From the NCBI GenBank assembly GCA_021018995.1, contig CM037598.1, positions 45,438,685 through 45,502,684 of the forward strand: 64,000 nt of DNA. Direction: 5' to 3'. Positions 44,418 through 56,236 of the stretch are shown piece by piece. A program made the position numbers and the translations under genes. A model generated the notes under the pieces. That model did not search any database. It was not told where the DNA came from and worked only from the letters and a program-made list of their open reading frames with translations. Within the stretch, counting starts at the first letter, position 1. Every line of letters begins with the position of its first letter. This stretch comes from Chloranthus sessilifolius (lineage: Eukaryota > Streptophyta > Magnoliopsida > Chloranthales > Chloranthaceae).

Positions 44418-46933
44418 ATGGCTGATCGTGAGGATACTTTGGCCAACCTTTTCAAAGCCCCTTCCAAATTTGCCCAAAAATCCACCAGAAAATCAAGTAG
44501 ACTAGCCACCCGGCCTAAAGAGAACCCACCGGCTAAGAGGAAGCTCATCATGGAAAAACCTAAGAAAGCAAAGAAAGCTAAGAAGGCAAAAATCACTGAG
44601 GAAATTGCTAAAGAAATTGTTGAGGATGTGCCAGTGCCTGAACCTATCGCTGAGGTAGAACCTAACCCAGTGCCTGAACCTGATGTCCCTATGAACCTAT
44701 CTACTCCCAATGAGTTTGTGGATGCCCTAAACCTGATTCCAGAGACAAATTTTGACCTAACTTATTTTTCTAAGGTAGAGGAGTGTAAGGACACCTTGGA
44801 CAATTTGGTGAAGGCGGGCCTGACACCCTTGTTGACCCCATTGCAAGAAAAATCCTACCCTTTACTGTTCAAATTGTGGTATCAGAATATCAGGAAGAAG
44901 ATGAAGCCAGGGTCAACTGAGCCTACCCTTGTGGTCTTAATTGATAATTGGGAGCTTGTTGTGGACTACAGTGATATAGGGTTGGAATTAGGGGTCCCAT
45001 CAATTTATGGTTTAGGAGCACTTGAGAAGGTGTCCTTTAGAGCAATGGCATGACAACTGGCTCAAGGCATTGTGGGCTTTGGGGAGTCATTGATGACGAG
45101 AGACCTAGACCCTAGCCTACTTTTCATAGATTCAATCCTGAGAAAGAACATTTATGCTAGTGGATATCAGTAGGAGAGGAGAACCCCCATAGTGGATGCC
45201 CTGTACTTGTTCTCTAAGGGCCAGTTCATGAATGCCTCTCAACTGATATTTGAGACCATGGTAAATTTGAATGACAAAATCAAGAAAGGACAGGCCTTGC
45301 CAGGATTACCCTACAACAAACACATCACTGGTTTGTTAAGAAAAGGTAAATTTGGGATCCAAAAGGATGAGCCAGTGTATAGAGTGACTCCAAAAGTGTT
45401 TGGGAGTAGGGCTTGGTCCACAAGCAGGACCCTAATTGGGAAGAGTAAGAAGAAATCAATTGAGGGTCCTAAAATGGAAGCATCTCAGGTAGCCACATTA
45501 GTAGCTGCACCAACTATACCCACAGCCCCTTCAGCCAGCTCAATAGCTGTAGCTAGGACATCTATTTCAGCTAGCTTAGAGCCTCCACCTGTAACCTTTT
45601 CACCCATACCCATCCCTTCCACTGATGCGCTTTTGCCTGTTGTCAGCCCTGTTATTGCCAGCTTCTCCATTCCATCACCCTCTCTACCATCCATCTCAGT
45701 TTCTACACCATCCATTTCAGTCTCCATGTCTCCCAGTAGCTCAGCCATCCTTTCCATCGTCACCACATCCACTCCTTTGTTAGCTCCTCCTACCACAGAC
45801 CCCATCCCTACCTTACCATCACTCCTCATCACATCCACCTACTAGAGAATATAAAAAACAACCCTTCGAGCCAACCCATCCATCCTAGAATTAGAATCTT
45901 TGTGCCCTACACCATCTACATCAACTGACCCAACCATTTCTTCTCCACCATCCATACCCTCTGATTTTGACCCTATTACCTCCATATCCCCTCCACACAC
46001 CCAGGATTTGGACCACTTGACCACTGAGGGGTACTCATCCTTAATTGACTCCATTGTGGAGGACATTGGGCATGAATATTCCCCTTTACCTGATTCCCCA
46101 CAACCCACCTCTCCACAGCCTACTCATTTCCAGCCTGCTCCCACCTCACCTTTTTAGCATGCCCCCACATCTCCTTTCTAGCCCATTTTACCCATTCCAC
46201 CTACTACCTAAGCCAAAATCCTACCTGAGACCTCTACCCAGATCATTTCACTTCTAATCACCATCCTAGCCGAGCTCCAGACCAACACAGCAAACCAAAC
46301 TGCTATGGCCACCGGTCTTCAGGCCATTCAGTCAAATCTCATTCCATCCACCTCAACCAGTCTACCCCTTATAACACCCACTCCTACACTTACTCCTGTA
46401 CCCACTCCATCTCCATCTCCATCTCCTTTAGTAGTGGTTTCCACTGTTGAGGTGGAAGAACCAATCCCTGCCCCCATATTAGTTCCTTCTACTAGAGACT
46501 CCTCAACCTAAACTGATCGTATGGAAGCTGACCTACCCCCTTCACCCTTTACCACCCCTTCCTCCCCCTCTAAGTCAGTCACTGAGGTAGAGGAGCTAAC
46601 ACCTACCATCCCACTTTCCCGTTCTCTCACCTCCCCTTCCTCCACTCCTTACCATCTACATGATGACCTTACTGAGATGGCCATTGTCCCTAAACTCTAA
46701 ATCCCTACACCCCTATTTTCGCCCCTTCAAAGAGTAATGGGTGAAAATCCCTACATCAGGAGGGATGTCCTTCAAGGGATGGTTGTGCTGAAAACCTGGG
46801 TGAAGTAGCCCTTAGTAGCTGAGATTGACTAGCTAAAGCTGGAGCATAGAGTAGAGAAGCTTCATTAGGAGCAATTGTGCAGGCAAGCCCTCACCCTATA
46901 TGATGAAGAGAAGTAAAAGGCTGAGATGCTAGC
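44418..46933 (+). pseudogene. aORF of V, first part (split by W)
   Basis: The reading begins MADREDTLANLFKAPSKFAQK, with a Lys-rich region and then a globular domain: LTPLLTPLQEKSYPLLFKLWYQ, LVVLIDNWELVVDYSDIG, LLFIDSILRKNIYAS, IVDALYLFSKGQFMNASQLIFE, LPYNKHITGLLRKGKF. A long Pro/Ser/Thr-rich region follows, then NPYIRRDVLQGM at about 46745. It matches X and U. Joined across W, the ORF is 925 codons with about 13 nonsense codons, and every landmark I checked lies in one frame, so I see no frameshift. The fold resembles the plant 'putative transposon protein' domain; the role is unknown. Confidence 0.85.
46929..46933. repeat. Target-site duplication of W, left copy
   Basis: CTAGC here and at 54071-54075, exactly flanking the LTRs of W. 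Confidence 0.95.
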
Positions 46934-49581
46934 TGTTATTCACTTAAAAGTACCACTTTTCACCTCTTAACCTAGCCTTTGCAGGACCTTGAAGCTTACT
47001 AATAATCATGTTTTAAGTTTGTTTTGTAGTTAGCAATAATCTGTGCAACTTAATACAAAATCCATTCTTATTGGTCCAAAGAAGAGAGGGAATACATGTA
47101 AAGATGGTAGTCGAGACAAAGTCTAATGAAACATCTGGTAGTGCTCACCATGGTGATTTAGTTGCTGGTCATCATCGACCAAAAGCATAACAGATGGAAG
47201 AAGTTAGCTGAGAATGGAGGAAGCTGCAATAGTAGCAAATGCAATGCATCAGAGTGACAAAAGAATCATCTCGCAGAGTTGAGGATCCCCCTCGTGAAGC
47301 TAATGATGCAGTGAAAGTTTCCCTCGCACAGATCGATTGCATAGTACAGAGGAGAATAGAAAAGACATCGTGAAGATATCATAGTTTTTAACATCTCAGA
47401 ATTTGTCCTCACAAAGATCGCGCCCAAAGCAGCTGCACGCAAAACATAGCGAGTTCATATGCACAAAGAACAATTTGTCACCTCGCTGAGTTCTCACGTA
47501 GCCAAAGAAGGGAGAGATGCCCAGAATTTCTCTCGTGCAACTCTTGCACACCCTGAGCCTAATCAGTTACTACATGAGCACAGGCGCCTTATTGCGTGAG
47601 AACTCAGCGAGAGAGAGAGCTTCTGAAGCTCTATCTACGCGAAGAGTCCTGGCACTCCAAATCAACTCCGCGATAGCAAGGCAACGCAAATGAATTGCGT
47701 GATGAATCGAAGATGGACTGCGTGATTAAGAACTGCTCACCAGCTAAAGGCTGCTCTGCGATAGCTCTGCAACTGCGTGAATGAACTAATGCAGATGCCA
47801 GCCCCACAAAGCTCGGGCTCTCCACTTCTCAATTTTAACTGAAGGACTTTTTGGGAATTTTCCAAGCCTAGGGCACACTTCCTGAGGTGCGAATTTTGAG
47901 GAGCATATCTCCTGGCATCTAAGGGTTGAAACAGTGTCACGTCTACGGGAAAAATTAGGGTTAATCTCTTCTGAGCCAAAGCCTTATGGATAAAGTATAT
48001 AGGATATACTTAGAGATTATTATTTTCATCTTTCCTTCATCCTCTGTTGGCTGAGAACTCCAGCAGGCAAGGGTTAGGGTCTAATCATCTATTTTTCTTA
48101 TTTTTCTTCTCTTAACCCAGCACTTACTGGGTAACCCCTCCGTAAGCATCTAGGTTTAGTTTTATTTCAGTTTGTAATAGGTTTTTGGTATACATAGGGA
48201 TTGTGGATGAGCAGTTGTCTACAGGCTGCAGCCTGGAGACAGTTCATTATAAGTTTTGTGTTCATCAATAGATTGTCGTTTTAATGCCTAATTGAATCTA
48301 AAGATCTTATAGTTTTTTTAGATGCATATAGGATCCATATATTTGGGACTAGCCCATTCAAGTTCTAGTAGATCTATTATTTACCATCTGATTTCCCTTG
48401 GTCTGATAGCCCCATGGAAAGCAATTCTGGATATGTAGTGAGATCTAGAGAGCTCGGAGGCCTGTAGACCATGGTGGTTACAACAATTTTCATGTTCTTT
48501 CTCAGGCCTCTGTGGTATAGACAGACCAATGGGATACCCTGTGACCATTCAAGGGGATAGAGTATAGCCTTAAGGTTGTGTCTATTCACATGTTTGAGAA
48601 GGATTCTTCTCCCTGCACATGAGCTTCTAGAGCCTTGTGAGGAGGTTTGTACAGGAACTGGCTCCTCTCTGTTTTACCTAGCCGACATCAGATGTTATAT
48701 CTGATCTCTTTGTAGTAATTACAGCTTGAGGCTGAGTCATTGTAGGCCATTTATAGCAATGACCAGTTTAATCTAAAGCCTTATTCAACCTGTTGCATGA
48801 TCCTTTTTGTGGGCACTAGTGAGCAGTTAGCCTTAGCAAAGCACTTAGGATATTATGGGTTGAAATACCAATAGATGTCAGCTAAGTCTGTGTGTAGATC
48901 TGGGGACCTTGTAGCACTGGCATTACATAGTGGTACAATAGTATTAATGGCTGGATCTGGCCTAGTGGTTGGGGGAATGATCAGTCCACTCCTCTAGGTT
49001 AGATTGGCAATGTTTATTTTAACCGATGGGATTTGACAGACTCTATCGGATACCCTGTGATCATTAAAGTGAACGGAGTATAGCCCTAAGAGCGCTCCAA
49101 ATGGCATGGGTTAAATCGAATATTTTTACCTTGTTGAGGCTTTTAATAGTGCCTCAGCAAGGAACATTGCAGAGACAGACTAAATCTGACTTACATCACT
49201 GATCTCTCCCTAGCTGTTTACTTCTCCATATTTTATCTTTATTTTATCACACATGTCGTCATCCTTCTTCACCCCTTTCTTTAGCTGTAGTTTATTCTTG
49301 TCTTTTCTTAGTTTTTAGTATAACTTAGTGACACCTAAACACCCTCTCTTTAGAGTTACCAGATCTGTAGTTAGATCTGGAGACTACTATACAACCCTCG
49401 AGGTTTCAGATCAATACTCTCTGTGGGACAAACTCTTTCTTATCAAAACTTACTACAATAAACCCTGTATCCTGCAGGTCTAGGAGTACTCTAGTTGTGC
49501 TGAATCAATTCTTTTATTTTACTTTGTTTTTAATTAGTTTCCACCACATAATAAACTAAGGCACAACTAGAATTCCCAACA
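46934..49581 (+). repeat. 5' LTR of W
   Basis: 2648 bp. Inverted repeat 46946-46960, CG-motif cluster about 47270-47780, TATA 47996-48003, leader hairpins 48532-48569 and 49048-49085. It ends AATTCCCAACA. Confidence 0.93.
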
Positions 49582-49587
49582 AGTATT

Positions 49588-49605
49588 TGGCGTCGTTGTC
49601 GGGGA
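49588..49605 (+). promoter_or_regulatory. PBS of W
   Basis: TGGCGTCGTTGTCGGGGA, two mismatches to the tRNA-Asp complement, both of C-to-T type. Confidence 0.9.
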
Positions 49606-52340
49606 GTTTTGATCTAGTATAGTAATCTGTGTTTTTGTTTAGCTATATTCTTGGTAGATGTAGTGTTTGAATAAATGTCGGCTTTAGTTTTTGTGTGATT
49701 TTTGAAATTTTTCTTCATTTTCTGTTTTAGCATTTTTGTGTCTTTGTAATGTTTAAATAAAGTCAAGCTGTAATCCAAAAAATAATAATAATAAAAAATA
49801 AATAAATAATTATGTGTCGTCAGAGGAGGACCAGTAGTACCTCATCTGCCATTTCCTTAATTTTTAATGGACCTCCTCCTTCTTGCAAGGGGAAGGCTAT
49901 AATGGAGGAAATGAGGATTGTTTGTCAGTTTCTATTTTTATGGAAATGGTGGAAGCCACCTCTCCCAAATTGTTGGACCTAGGCTGAGGTCTGTGTTGAA
50001 AATTTTGAAATATGGATTGAGGAGGCCCCGACCTTTGTGTTGCAAAGTACTCATTTTGGGCTTCTAAGTGGGGTGTGTGCACCACTTCACTTGGATAACT
50101 GCCCTCAGTCATATAAGGCACTTTTGCTGCCTTTTAAGTAACTATCCACCTGTGGTGGAGCTGGAGCTGCTCCCTACATCTTTCATCCAATTGTAGACTG
50201 CTGATTGGAAGACATCAGGTTTGATGCAAATGCAAAGGTATGGCCTTTCATTTTTATATTGTAGTTCTTTCCCATTCAGCTGAGTTCCAGATGGGCTACT
50301 TAAATTTCCTATCATCCATGAACCCTATCTGGACTATTTGTGTGATCTGATTTTGTATGAATCCTGTTTTTAAATGTGTGCCATTCATGCTGATATCTCT
50401 TTCCCATCATATAGATTCATACTCAGATCAATTTTAGATAGTTTTGTTTAGGATTTTAATTTTTTAGGGGTTTAGTTTTGTGTCTGGTTTTCTATATACT
50501 TGCTGTTTTTAGGATTGTGTGTAGTTGTTTTGTTTTCTTAGTTGTTATTTTCTGTTTATTTTTTCTTTTTCTCTTTCTTATTTCAATTTTTCTGCATTTT
50601 GAGCTTAGTTTTCTCTTTACTTTTTTGTTGTAATTTTGTTTGTTTTTCTTTTACCAACCCTACTACCCCTATTCATTTTGCATGAAACAGTGAGGACACT
50701 GTTTAACTTAGGTTTAAGCGTGTGGCAGGGTAGGTCTGCCAATAGAATAGTTAACTTTAGTACAGCAGTGTGAGGAAAATTGAGATGAATAGAGGTAATT
50801 CCCACCTAACTTGTTAGAATGAGGAAATTTGTGAAAAATTAAAAAAAAATTCAAGCATTTTAAAACTAAAAATTTTAAAATCTTAGCACCACCATGAAGC
50901 TAACATCAGAAAAATTTTCTATTAGTACTTAGTGAACCTAAGAGGAGGAAAAAGGTAAAAATACATCCCATGGGTTAATTTGAGAACCATACCTAGTGAG
51001 ATTTGGGCCCATCATTTTCTTTTGAAGAGTGTTTTTGGCATTTTTTCTGCTCTAAAAACTATTTGACTCAGCGCCTTTTCACTAGAAGTTAGGCACCTCC
51101 AAATCAAAATTGATTGACAGCACTCATGACACTAAGGAAATGACCCAAGGCCTTCATTTGGACAGTTTGAGCCTGAAATTCCAACCTGTTAAAACTGCCC
51201 CTTTTCCATACACTTTTTGAGCTTTAAATATCCTACTTTTCTTTGACAAACACCGGAGTACTTGCACGTTAACCTCGTAACTTGATTCAACCGTACCCTC
51301 ACTCTGAAAATTCAAAAGGTAAAGGAGAAGGAGTTGAACATAGTAAGAGTGGTCCAACATTTGGTGGAAGGAGAACAAAAGAAGCTTATGAACAACAATG
51401 TATCAGTGGTTTTTGTGTGGCAGTTCATCATAAAAATATAAAATAATAAAAAAAAGAAATAAAAAAGATAAGTCTTGAGAAGAACATCATCTGAAAATTG
51501 AAAGGAAGAGGAGAAGCTGGCCACTTTGATTCTGGAATATATCAAGTAAGATGAAGTTTTATTGAAATGAAGGTTGTGAAGTCATGAATCACCCCTTATC
51601 TTGTTGATTTCTCAATTTTGAATCTCTTGTTACCCCTTCATTCTTTATATCCCTCACCCATAAGCCATATTACAACCCATTCAAAAAGACCTTATAGATC
51701 CAAAGTGAAATGAGCTCTCATGTGGAGATGAGGAGTTGGCTAATCTATGGTGAAAATACTTGAGAATGTTAGAACTTAGAAGCAAGGCCAATGCTCATGC
51801 TTGCAGATCCATTTGGGGTCTATAACTGCTCTTGAGTTGATGAGAATGTGAACACCCTTTTGATTTTCATTGTTGAGAGATAGCCCTGGTGAGAATTGGG
51901 TCTGAATTTAAACTTCATTGGGGTTGTATCCACAACGGATTTTTGAATTTAAGGCAAGCTTTCTACTGATTTTATGCACATTGTATTCTTGTTGTGAACT
52001 GATTGGTGGTGATGCACATGCATGTTGATTTTGAGTTTTAAATGGTTGCATTACTGCTATAATTTCCTCTGATTTTAAAGGATAGGTGTGGACTGATGCT
52101 TTATCTATCAAAAATCTATTTTGTGATTGACTGCACTATATTTAACTATTTTATTGGTGAAATTTGTGGGTATCTTCACTGAAAACCCACAGGAGACTTC
52201 ACTCCTCCACTAGGGATCACCTAGGGGTTTAAAAGGCTTAGTACATATGCTAAATGTATTCGTGCTCCCTACGAAAGTGGCATTTAAATTGTTAGAGTAG
52301 TTATTTAAATTTTCCTTTGCTCAGGGACTAGCAAAGATTA
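49606..52340 (+). other. Internal region of W without gag-pol
   Basis: 49606-49811 is a T-rich leader ending in an AATAATAAATAAAT simple repeat. A 56-codon ORF (49812-49982, MCRQRRTSSTSSA...) is the first ATG but has no recognisable content. 49897-50121 is open on the minus strand (FQNFQHRPQPRSNN) and might be a captured fragment. 50160-50680 shows nothing I can assign. From 50689 to 52340 the sequence aligns with the 3' non-coding regions of X, V and U, including the AGTGAGGACACT hairpin (50689-50700), a decayed second G-tract (50711-50725) and the CCTAGGG-rich block before the PPT. Confidence 0.75.
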
Positions 52341-52352
52341 GGTTTGGGGGTG

Positions 52353-54070
52353 TGTTATTCACTGAAAAGTACTATTTTTCTCCTATTAACCTAGCCTTTG
52401 CTGGACCTTGAAGCTCACTAATAATCATGTTTTAAGTTTTTTTTATAGTTAGCAATAATCTGTGCAACTTAATACAAAATCCATGCTTATTGTTCCAAAG
52501 AAGAGGGAGAATACATGTAAAGATGACAGCCGAGCCAAAGTCTAATGAAACATCTGGTAGTGATCACCATGGTGATTCAATTGCTGGTCATCATAGACCA
52601 AAAGCCTAGCAGATAGAACAAGTTAGTTGAGAATGGAGGAAGCTGCAACAACAGCAAATGCAATGCATTAGAGTGACAAAAGAATCATCTCGCAGAGTTG
52701 AGGATCCCCTTTGCGAAGCTAATGATGCAGTTCATTGTAAGTTTTGTGTTCATCAATGGATTGCCATTTTAATGCCTAATTGAATCTAAAGATCTTATGA
52801 TTTTTTTAGATGTCTATAGGATTCATGTATTTGGGACTAGCCCATTCAGTTTCTAGTAGATCTTTTGTTTACCATCTGATTTCCCTTGGTTTGATACCCC
52901 CATGGAAAGCAATGTTGGATCTGTCGTGAGATTTAGGGAGCTCGGAGGCCTGTGAACCATGGTGGTTGTAGCAGTTTTCCTGTTCTTTCTCAGGCCTCTG
53001 TGGTATGGACAAACCAATGGGATACCCTGTGACCATTCAAGTAGACAGAGTATAGCCCTAAGGTTGTGTCCATTCACATGTTTGAGAAGGATTCTTCTCC
53101 CCTATACATGAGCTTCTAGAGCCTTGTGAGGAGGTTTGTACAGGAACTGGCTCCCCTCTGTTTTACCTAGCCGACATCATATGTTAGATCTGATCTCTTT
53201 GTCGTAATTGCAGCTTGAGGCTGAGTCATTGCAATCTATTTGTAGCAATGACCAGCTGAATATAAAGCCTTATTCAACCTATTGCATGGTCCTTTTTGTG
53301 GGCACTAGTGAGCAGTTAGCCTTAGCAAAGCACTTAGTATCTTATAGGTTGGAATACCTATGGATGTCAGTCAGGTCTATGCACAGATCTGGGGAGCTTG
53401 TAGCACTGGCATTACATAGTGCTGCAATAGTATTCATGGCTGGATCTGGCCTAGTGGCTGGGGGAATGATCAGTCCACTCCTCTAGGTTAGATTGGCAAA
53501 GTCTGTTTTAACCAATGAGATTTGACAGACTCTATCGAATATCCTGTGACCATTAAAGTGGATAGAGTATAACCATAAGAGCACCCCAAATGGCATGGGT
53601 TAAATCAGATATTTTTATCTTGTTGAGGCTTTTAATAGCGTCTCAACAAGGAACACTGCAGAGATAGACTAAATCTGAGTTACATCACTGATTTCTCCCT
53701 AGCTGTTTACTTCTCCATATTTTATCTTTATTTTATCACACATGTCATCATCCTTTTTCACCCCTTTATTTAGTTGTAGTTTATTCTTGTCTTTTCCTAG
53801 TTTTTAGTATAGCTTAGTGAGACCTAAACAACCTCTCTTTAGAGCTACCAAATCAGTAATCTGATCTGGAGACTACTATACGACCCTCGAGCTTTCAAAT
53901 CAATACTCTCTGTAGGACAAACTGCTACTTATCAAAACTTGCTACAATAGACCCTATATCTTGCAAGTCTAGGGGTACTCTAGTTGTGCTGAATCCATTC
54001 TTTTATTTTACTTTGTTTTTAATTGGTTTCCACCACACAATAAACTAAGGCACAGCTGGAATTCCCAACA
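52353..54070 (+). repeat. 3' LTR of W with a 931-bp internal deletion
   Basis: 1718 bp. It matches the 5' LTR but lacks the segment equivalent to 47312-48242; the join is at about 52729. CAG is present at both deletion ends. The missing part holds most of the CG-motif cluster and the TATA box. Hairpins at 53020-53057 and 53537-53574 remain. Confidence 0.92.
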
Positions 54071-54334
54071 CTAGCAAAGCTGGCAGACACCCTGCAGTCC
54101 ACTTTAGTAGGAAAGAAACTACCCTCAGCACTTGGGGTGTCCATAAAAGAGCCCACCATGCCCCAGGGCAGCACTAAGCCTCGAAAGCCATCTGCAAAAA
54201 GGACTAAGGAGGGTGCTGCCAGCACTGAGAGATCGAAAAGTAGGGAGAAATTCAAAAAAAAGAGTGACAAAATTATAGAGCAACAAGGATGGGAGTCAAT
54301 GACCCTATCAAGTACTGACTCAGAGTCTAATTAG
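54071..54334 (+). pseudogene. aORF of V, C-terminal part
   Basis: It continues the frame of 44418-46933 after W (…AEMLA then KLADTLQSTL). It has a Lys/Ser-rich tail and ends QQGWESMTLSSTDSESN. X ends its aORF with KKMGWDSLTDSESE, so the acidic GW-x-S...DSES tail is a shared C-terminal signature. The reading here is free of stops for about 85 codons. Confidence 0.85.
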
Positions 54335-56236
54335 GAGTAGACTGTATTTAGGATTTGATTGTAGTTAGTATGTTTTTGCATGTTGCTATATATACTCTTT
54401 GTTAAATATAAAAATTTCCTGTTTCTCTTATGCTTTGTAGCTACTTGATGTCCAATAAATTTTTATTTTGTCAAATTGTGGTGTTACTCTCCTTTGTGTT
54501 TGAATTTGTTCTCGAATGGTTTTTTTGCTGAATTAGTTACTTTCCTTATGCCTACCTTGCTGCTCCCTTTTATGCAGCAGTGAGGACACTATTCCTCATA
54601 GGTTTGGGGGTATGGCAGGGGGTGCCAATGGAATAGTTAATACTAGTGCAGTAAGGTTGGATAATTTTTTTGAAAATAAAGAGAATTCCCACCTAATTTT
54701 TGAAAAAAAAAGAGGAAATTAAAAGCTTTTTAAATTGAAATTTGTTGTAGTTCTAACATTGTCATGAAGTAAATTTCAAGAATTTGTTTCAAAATTGGTG
54801 CTTAGTGACCCTGAAAAGAGAGAAAATTGTGAGGATATACCCCAGGAACCTGATGGAAGACCATACCTAATGAGATTTGGGCCTGAAAAATTTCCTTTGA
54901 AGAGTGTTTTGGCAATTTTTCTGCTCTAAGGACTGATTGAATCTATTCCTTTTCACTAGAAGTTATGCAATTCGAAATTGAAACAATTTGACAATATTCA
55001 TGACATTGAGGAAACGGAGTAAGGCCACTCTATGGACTGTTTGAGCTTAAATTTTCCCACCTTTGAACTACCCTTGATACACACCATTTGAGCCTTCAAA
55101 AAAATCCAAGTTTTTCTTTAATAAAAACCAGAAAATTTGAACCCAGAACTCAGTGATCTGATGCAGCCTAACCCTCACCCTGAGATTTCAGAAGGTAAAG
55201 ATGAAGGAATTGAAGAAGGTAGAGCTGGTTTAACAGTTGATTGAAAGAAAAGAAAACACATTTGTTGGCAGTTGTGGCATTCCAACCCATAAAAAAAATT
55301 GATGAGAAAAATACAAAAGAAAAGCATACAAAAAGAAAGAAAAATAAAAGAGCAAAACAAAAATGTGAAAGAGAAGTCACTTCATTGGAAAATTAGAAGA
55401 AGATGAGAAGATGGCCACTTCAAATATGGAAATTCAAAGAAGATGAAGCTTGTGCTGAAATGCAGAAGGTGTTGTCATGACCACCTCCTTACCTTATTAA
55501 TTTCTCAAAGTTGAATCCTTTTTATTCCCCTTTATTCTTTATAAACTTCACCCATAAGCTACAACCCAATAAAAATATCCTACTGATCTGAAATAGATTG
55601 AGCTATCATGTGGAGAGGAGGATTTGTGTAGTCTATGGTGAAAAGAGTTAGAGGATTTTAGAAATTAGAACAATGCCTATGCTCATGCTTGCAGTCCTAT
55701 TTGAGGGTTGTAACTACTCTTAAGCTATGTGAAATGATGCACCCTTCATGTTTATTATGAGTGACAGCCCTAGTGAGACTTGGGTCTGAAATTAAATTTG
55801 TTTGGGGCACTATAAAAATAGAATTCTCAAATTGATGGTAAGCTTTGCGTTAATTTTCACACACAATACCTTGACATGAGCTGATTGATTGTGAAGGAAT
55901 TACAATAGAAATTAAGTATTAAACTGTTGATTTATTGCTGAGAATCCCCTAAAGAAAATTTTGAATGAGTAAGGTGTGGAATGAATTTTATTTTTAAATT
56001 TTGTTTTGACATGTTACATTGATATTAACTGATTCATTGGAGAAGTTTGTGGGTACCTTCATTGAAAACCCTCAGGAGACTCCACTCCTCCACTAGGGAT
56101 CACCTAGGGGTTTAAAAGGCTTGATGTATATACTAAATGCATTTGTGCTCCCTACAAAAGTGGCATTTTTCATTTTCAATAATAATTTTTAATTTCTCCT
56201 TTGCTCAGGGACTAGCAAAGCTTACGTTTGGGGGTG
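54335..56236 (+). other. 3' non-coding region and PPT of V
   Basis: AGTGAGGACACT hairpin at 54579-54590, second G-tract GGTTTGGGGGTATGG at 54601-54615, about 1.6 kb aligned with X, W and U, the CCTAGGGGTTTAAAAGG block near 56104 and the true PPT CGTTTGGGGGTG at 56225-56236. No coding. Confidence 0.8.

Larger units (their letters stand above)
46934..54070 (+). mobile_element. Element W: non-autonomous LTR retrotransposon
   Basis: 7.1 kb: LTR 46934-49581, tRNA-Asp-type PBS 49588-49605, a 2.77-kb internal region without gag-pol, PPT 52341-52352, LTR 52353-54070, target duplication CTAGC. LTRs are TG...CA (TGTTATTCAC...CCCAACA) and belong to the Y/U family. I count about 18 differences in the first 230 aligned LTR bases, so it is older than X. 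With no enzymes of its own, it must have used those of a related element. Confidence 0.93.

Noticed and set aside
44418-46933. aORF as a DNA transposase
   Set aside because: The family name contains 'transposon', but no DDE or other catalytic pattern is visible, and the ORF is an integral part of LTR elements.
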